Part shown: positions 62,681-64,000 of the stretch, piece after piece
How the letters are laid out: the number at the start of each line of letters is the position of its first letter
How positions within the stretch are numbered: the first letter of the stretch is position 1
NCBI GenBank assembly: GCA_050953005.1
Contig: JBMNLV010000006.1
Span: forward strand, 62,001 to 126,000
Origin: UBA6115 sp050953005
GTDB lineage: Bacteria; Bacillota; Clostridia; Christensenellales; Aristaeellaceae
DNA length: 64,000 bases
Reading direction: 5' to 3'
Made by a program: the position numbers and the translations under genes
The notes under the pieces: model-generated
The model's database searches: none
What the model saw: the letters and a program-made list of their open reading frames with translations, nothing else
Told to the model about the DNA's origin: nothing

Positions 62681-64000
62681 ATGAAAAGAATGCTGTCGCT
62701 GGTACTTGTCCTGCTTGTGGTGCTTGCTGCTGTCCGGACGCAGGCTGCGAACACAAACGCTGTTTTGATGAAGGGCGCCAGCGGAGCCAAGGTGACTGCC
62801 TTGCAGGAGCGTCTGCTGGCCGCGGGGTTTTTATCCGGCGCTGTGGACGGACGATATGGGGATGGCACACAAAAGGCGGTATCCTCGGCGCAGGCCGCTT
62901 TGCGTGAAAAAGGGTACAATCTGGCGGTCGATGGCGTCGCGGGTCAGCAGACCCTGACACTGCTGTTTGATGATCGGGTCATGGAGCCATTCTTGACGTT
63001 CGGTTTGGGCGCCAGCGGGCCTCGGGTCATCAGTTTGCAAACCCGGCTGATCGATTTGAAATTCCTGGAAGGTCAGGCGGATGGATGCTTTGGACAGCAA
63101 ACCTTAAATGCGCTCAAGGCCTTTCAGTCACATCTGACGGGACAGGGGCTCCGGGTCAGCGGCATGGCGGACGCGGCCACGCGCGCGATGCTGCGGACAG
63201 ATGCCGATTTGTCAGGCTTTGGCATCCGCGCGCCGGAATTCTTTGATGACTCAAAGCCGCTCACGCTGAGTGATGAATACCTCAACGCACAGGCTGCGAT
63301 CCTGGTGGACATGAACAGCGGGCGCATTCTCTTTCAAAAGGATATGGATACGCGTCATTACCCGGCCAGCACTACCAAGATCATGACCCTGTTGCTGGCG
63401 GTTGAGCGAGGGCATCTGGAGGAGAAGGTTGTGTTGCCTGCCGCCACCGGGAAGGTGCCGCGGGATTCTTCCCTGGTGCCTGTCTACCCCGGTGAAAGGA
63501 TGGCCATGCGGGATTTGCTGTATGGGTTGATGATACGCTCCGGCAATGACGCGGCCAATGCCATCGCCGACATTTGCGCCGGCTCGGTTGAGGGATTTGT
63601 TATCCAAATGAACCAACGCGCGGCCAGTCTGGGTTTAAACAACACGCATTTTACCAATCCTCATGGCTATCATAGCGCTGAGCACTACACCACCGCGCGC
63701 GATCTGGCAACCCTTGCCCTTAGCGCGATGGCAAACGAAGATTTTGCCGCGATCTCCTCAGCGCTATCCTATGAGATGCCCGCGACCCAGAAACGCGGCG
63801 CGCTGCTTATCCGAAACAGCAATGAGTTGCTGATTCCGTCCTCGCTTTTTTATTATGAAGCGGCCGTTGGTATCAAAAGCGGCTATACCAGTCATGCAGG
63901 TTTTTGCTATGTGGGGTCGGCTGTCAGGGAGGAGCAACGGCTTTTGGCCGTGATCCTGGGCAGCAGAACGCGCAACCGAGGATGGGATGACATGGCCCGG
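62681..64000 (+). CDS. D-alanyl-D-alanine carboxypeptidase with peptidoglycan-binding repeats (3' end outside window)
   Basis: 440 codons are visible, with no stop before the window edge. A signal peptide (~1-23, LSLVLVLLVVLAAVRTQA) is followed by two PG_binding_1 repeats (~30-80 and ~100-165; LMKGASGAKVTALQERL and FGLGASGPRVISLQTRL). The S11 peptidase domain (from ~195) has SxxK in YPASTTKIMTLLL, SxN in IRSGNDAANA and KSG in GIKSGYTSHAG. GGAAAGGAAG upstream sets the start. It is a wall-bound D,D-carboxypeptidase, distinct in layout from the membrane-anchored one at 52021. Confidence 0.93.
   Translation, partial: MKRMLSLVLVLLVVLAAVRTQAANTNAVLMKGASGAKVTALQERLLAAGFLSGAVDGRYGDGTQKAVSSAQAALREKGYNLAVDGVAGQQTLTLLFDDRVMEPFLTFGLGASGPRVISLQTRLIDLKFLEGQADGCFGQQTLNALKAFQSHLTGQGLRVSGMADAATRAMLRTDADLSGFGIRAPEFFDDSKPLTLSDEYLNAQAAILVDMNSGRILFQKDMDTRHYPASTTKIMTLLLAVERGHLEEKVVLPAATGKVPRDSSLVPVYPGERMAMRDLLYGLMIRSGNDAANAIADICAGSVEGFVIQMNQRAASLGLNNTHFTNPHGYHSAEHYTTARDLATLALSAMANEDFAAISSALSYEMPATQKRGALLIRNSNELLIPSSLFYYEAAVGIKSGYTSHAGFCYVGSAVREEQRLLAVILGSRTRNRGWDDMAR

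Noticed and set aside
61432..62919. A 495-codon version of the Gfo/Idh oxidoreductase.
   Set aside because: The extra 137 N-terminal codons overlap the promoter region and the divergent carboxypeptidase gene in another frame. The family start and GGGAGG site support ATG 62508.

Overview
The window looks like a chromosomal segment of a Gram-positive, low-redundancy Bacillota genome, most likely class Clostridia, with moderately high GC. The pointers are a T-box in front of valS, a candidate Mg-sensing leader in front of mgtE, a PanT-type ECF S component next to coaX, a two-subunit class I fumarase, sporadic GTG starts with strong Shine-Dalgarno sites, and secreted proteins with InlB-type, Cna-B-like and dockerin modules. 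No 16S gene is present, so genus is not called.

Layout. Positions 1-2232 hold the 5' end of a divergent gene, an ABC-2 exporter pair and a small DUF6054-like protein. Positions 2271-4889 (minus) encode an unusual wall protein that joins an L,D-transpeptidase to a CapA-type metallophosphatase domain. A tRNA-Leu(GAG) gene at 5583-5667 carries a small decayed integrative element (5671-8038) bounded by a 26-bp direct repeat of the tRNA 3' end and by 12-bp-periodic arm-type repeats. It holds an integrase relic, an orphan toxin C-terminus and two CPCC-type putative immunity genes.

Positions 8309-32729 are a surface/secretome region: an acidic EEPVAEE-repeat secreted protein; a 6384-residue protein with InlB-type, Cna-B-like, pilin-like and about 36 DUF7507/DUF11-like repeats, the last set shaped by a 2.3-kb segmental duplication and a four-copy 801-bp tandem array; an orphan oligopeptide-binding lipoprotein; an unrecognised secreted protein; and a thioredoxin-like protein fused to a dockerin. 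An MFS permease follows.

Positions 34406-51953 are core informational genes. rpoB-rpoC (minus) lie head-to-head with rpmH-rnpA-yidD-yidC-jag (plus), and both -35 boxes sit in a perfect 12-bp inverted repeat. Then come yceD-rpmF, a T-box and valS-rsmH-rsmI, and panT-coaX for pantothenate uptake and phosphorylation. dnaA is not upstream of rpmH and rplJL are not upstream of rpoB, so both classical neighbourhoods are broken here.

Positions 52021-64000 hold a D,D-carboxypeptidase, fumarase beta and alpha, tmcAL, mgtE with a structured leader, an asd-dapA-dapB lysine/diaminopimelate cluster (minus), a sugar isomerase-like gene with a Gfo/Idh oxidoreductase (minus), and a second D,D-carboxypeptidase with peptidoglycan-binding repeats that runs off the window. 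DAP synthesis, two D,D-carboxypeptidases and one L,D-transpeptidase together imply a meso-DAP-type wall with active cross-link remodelling (inference).
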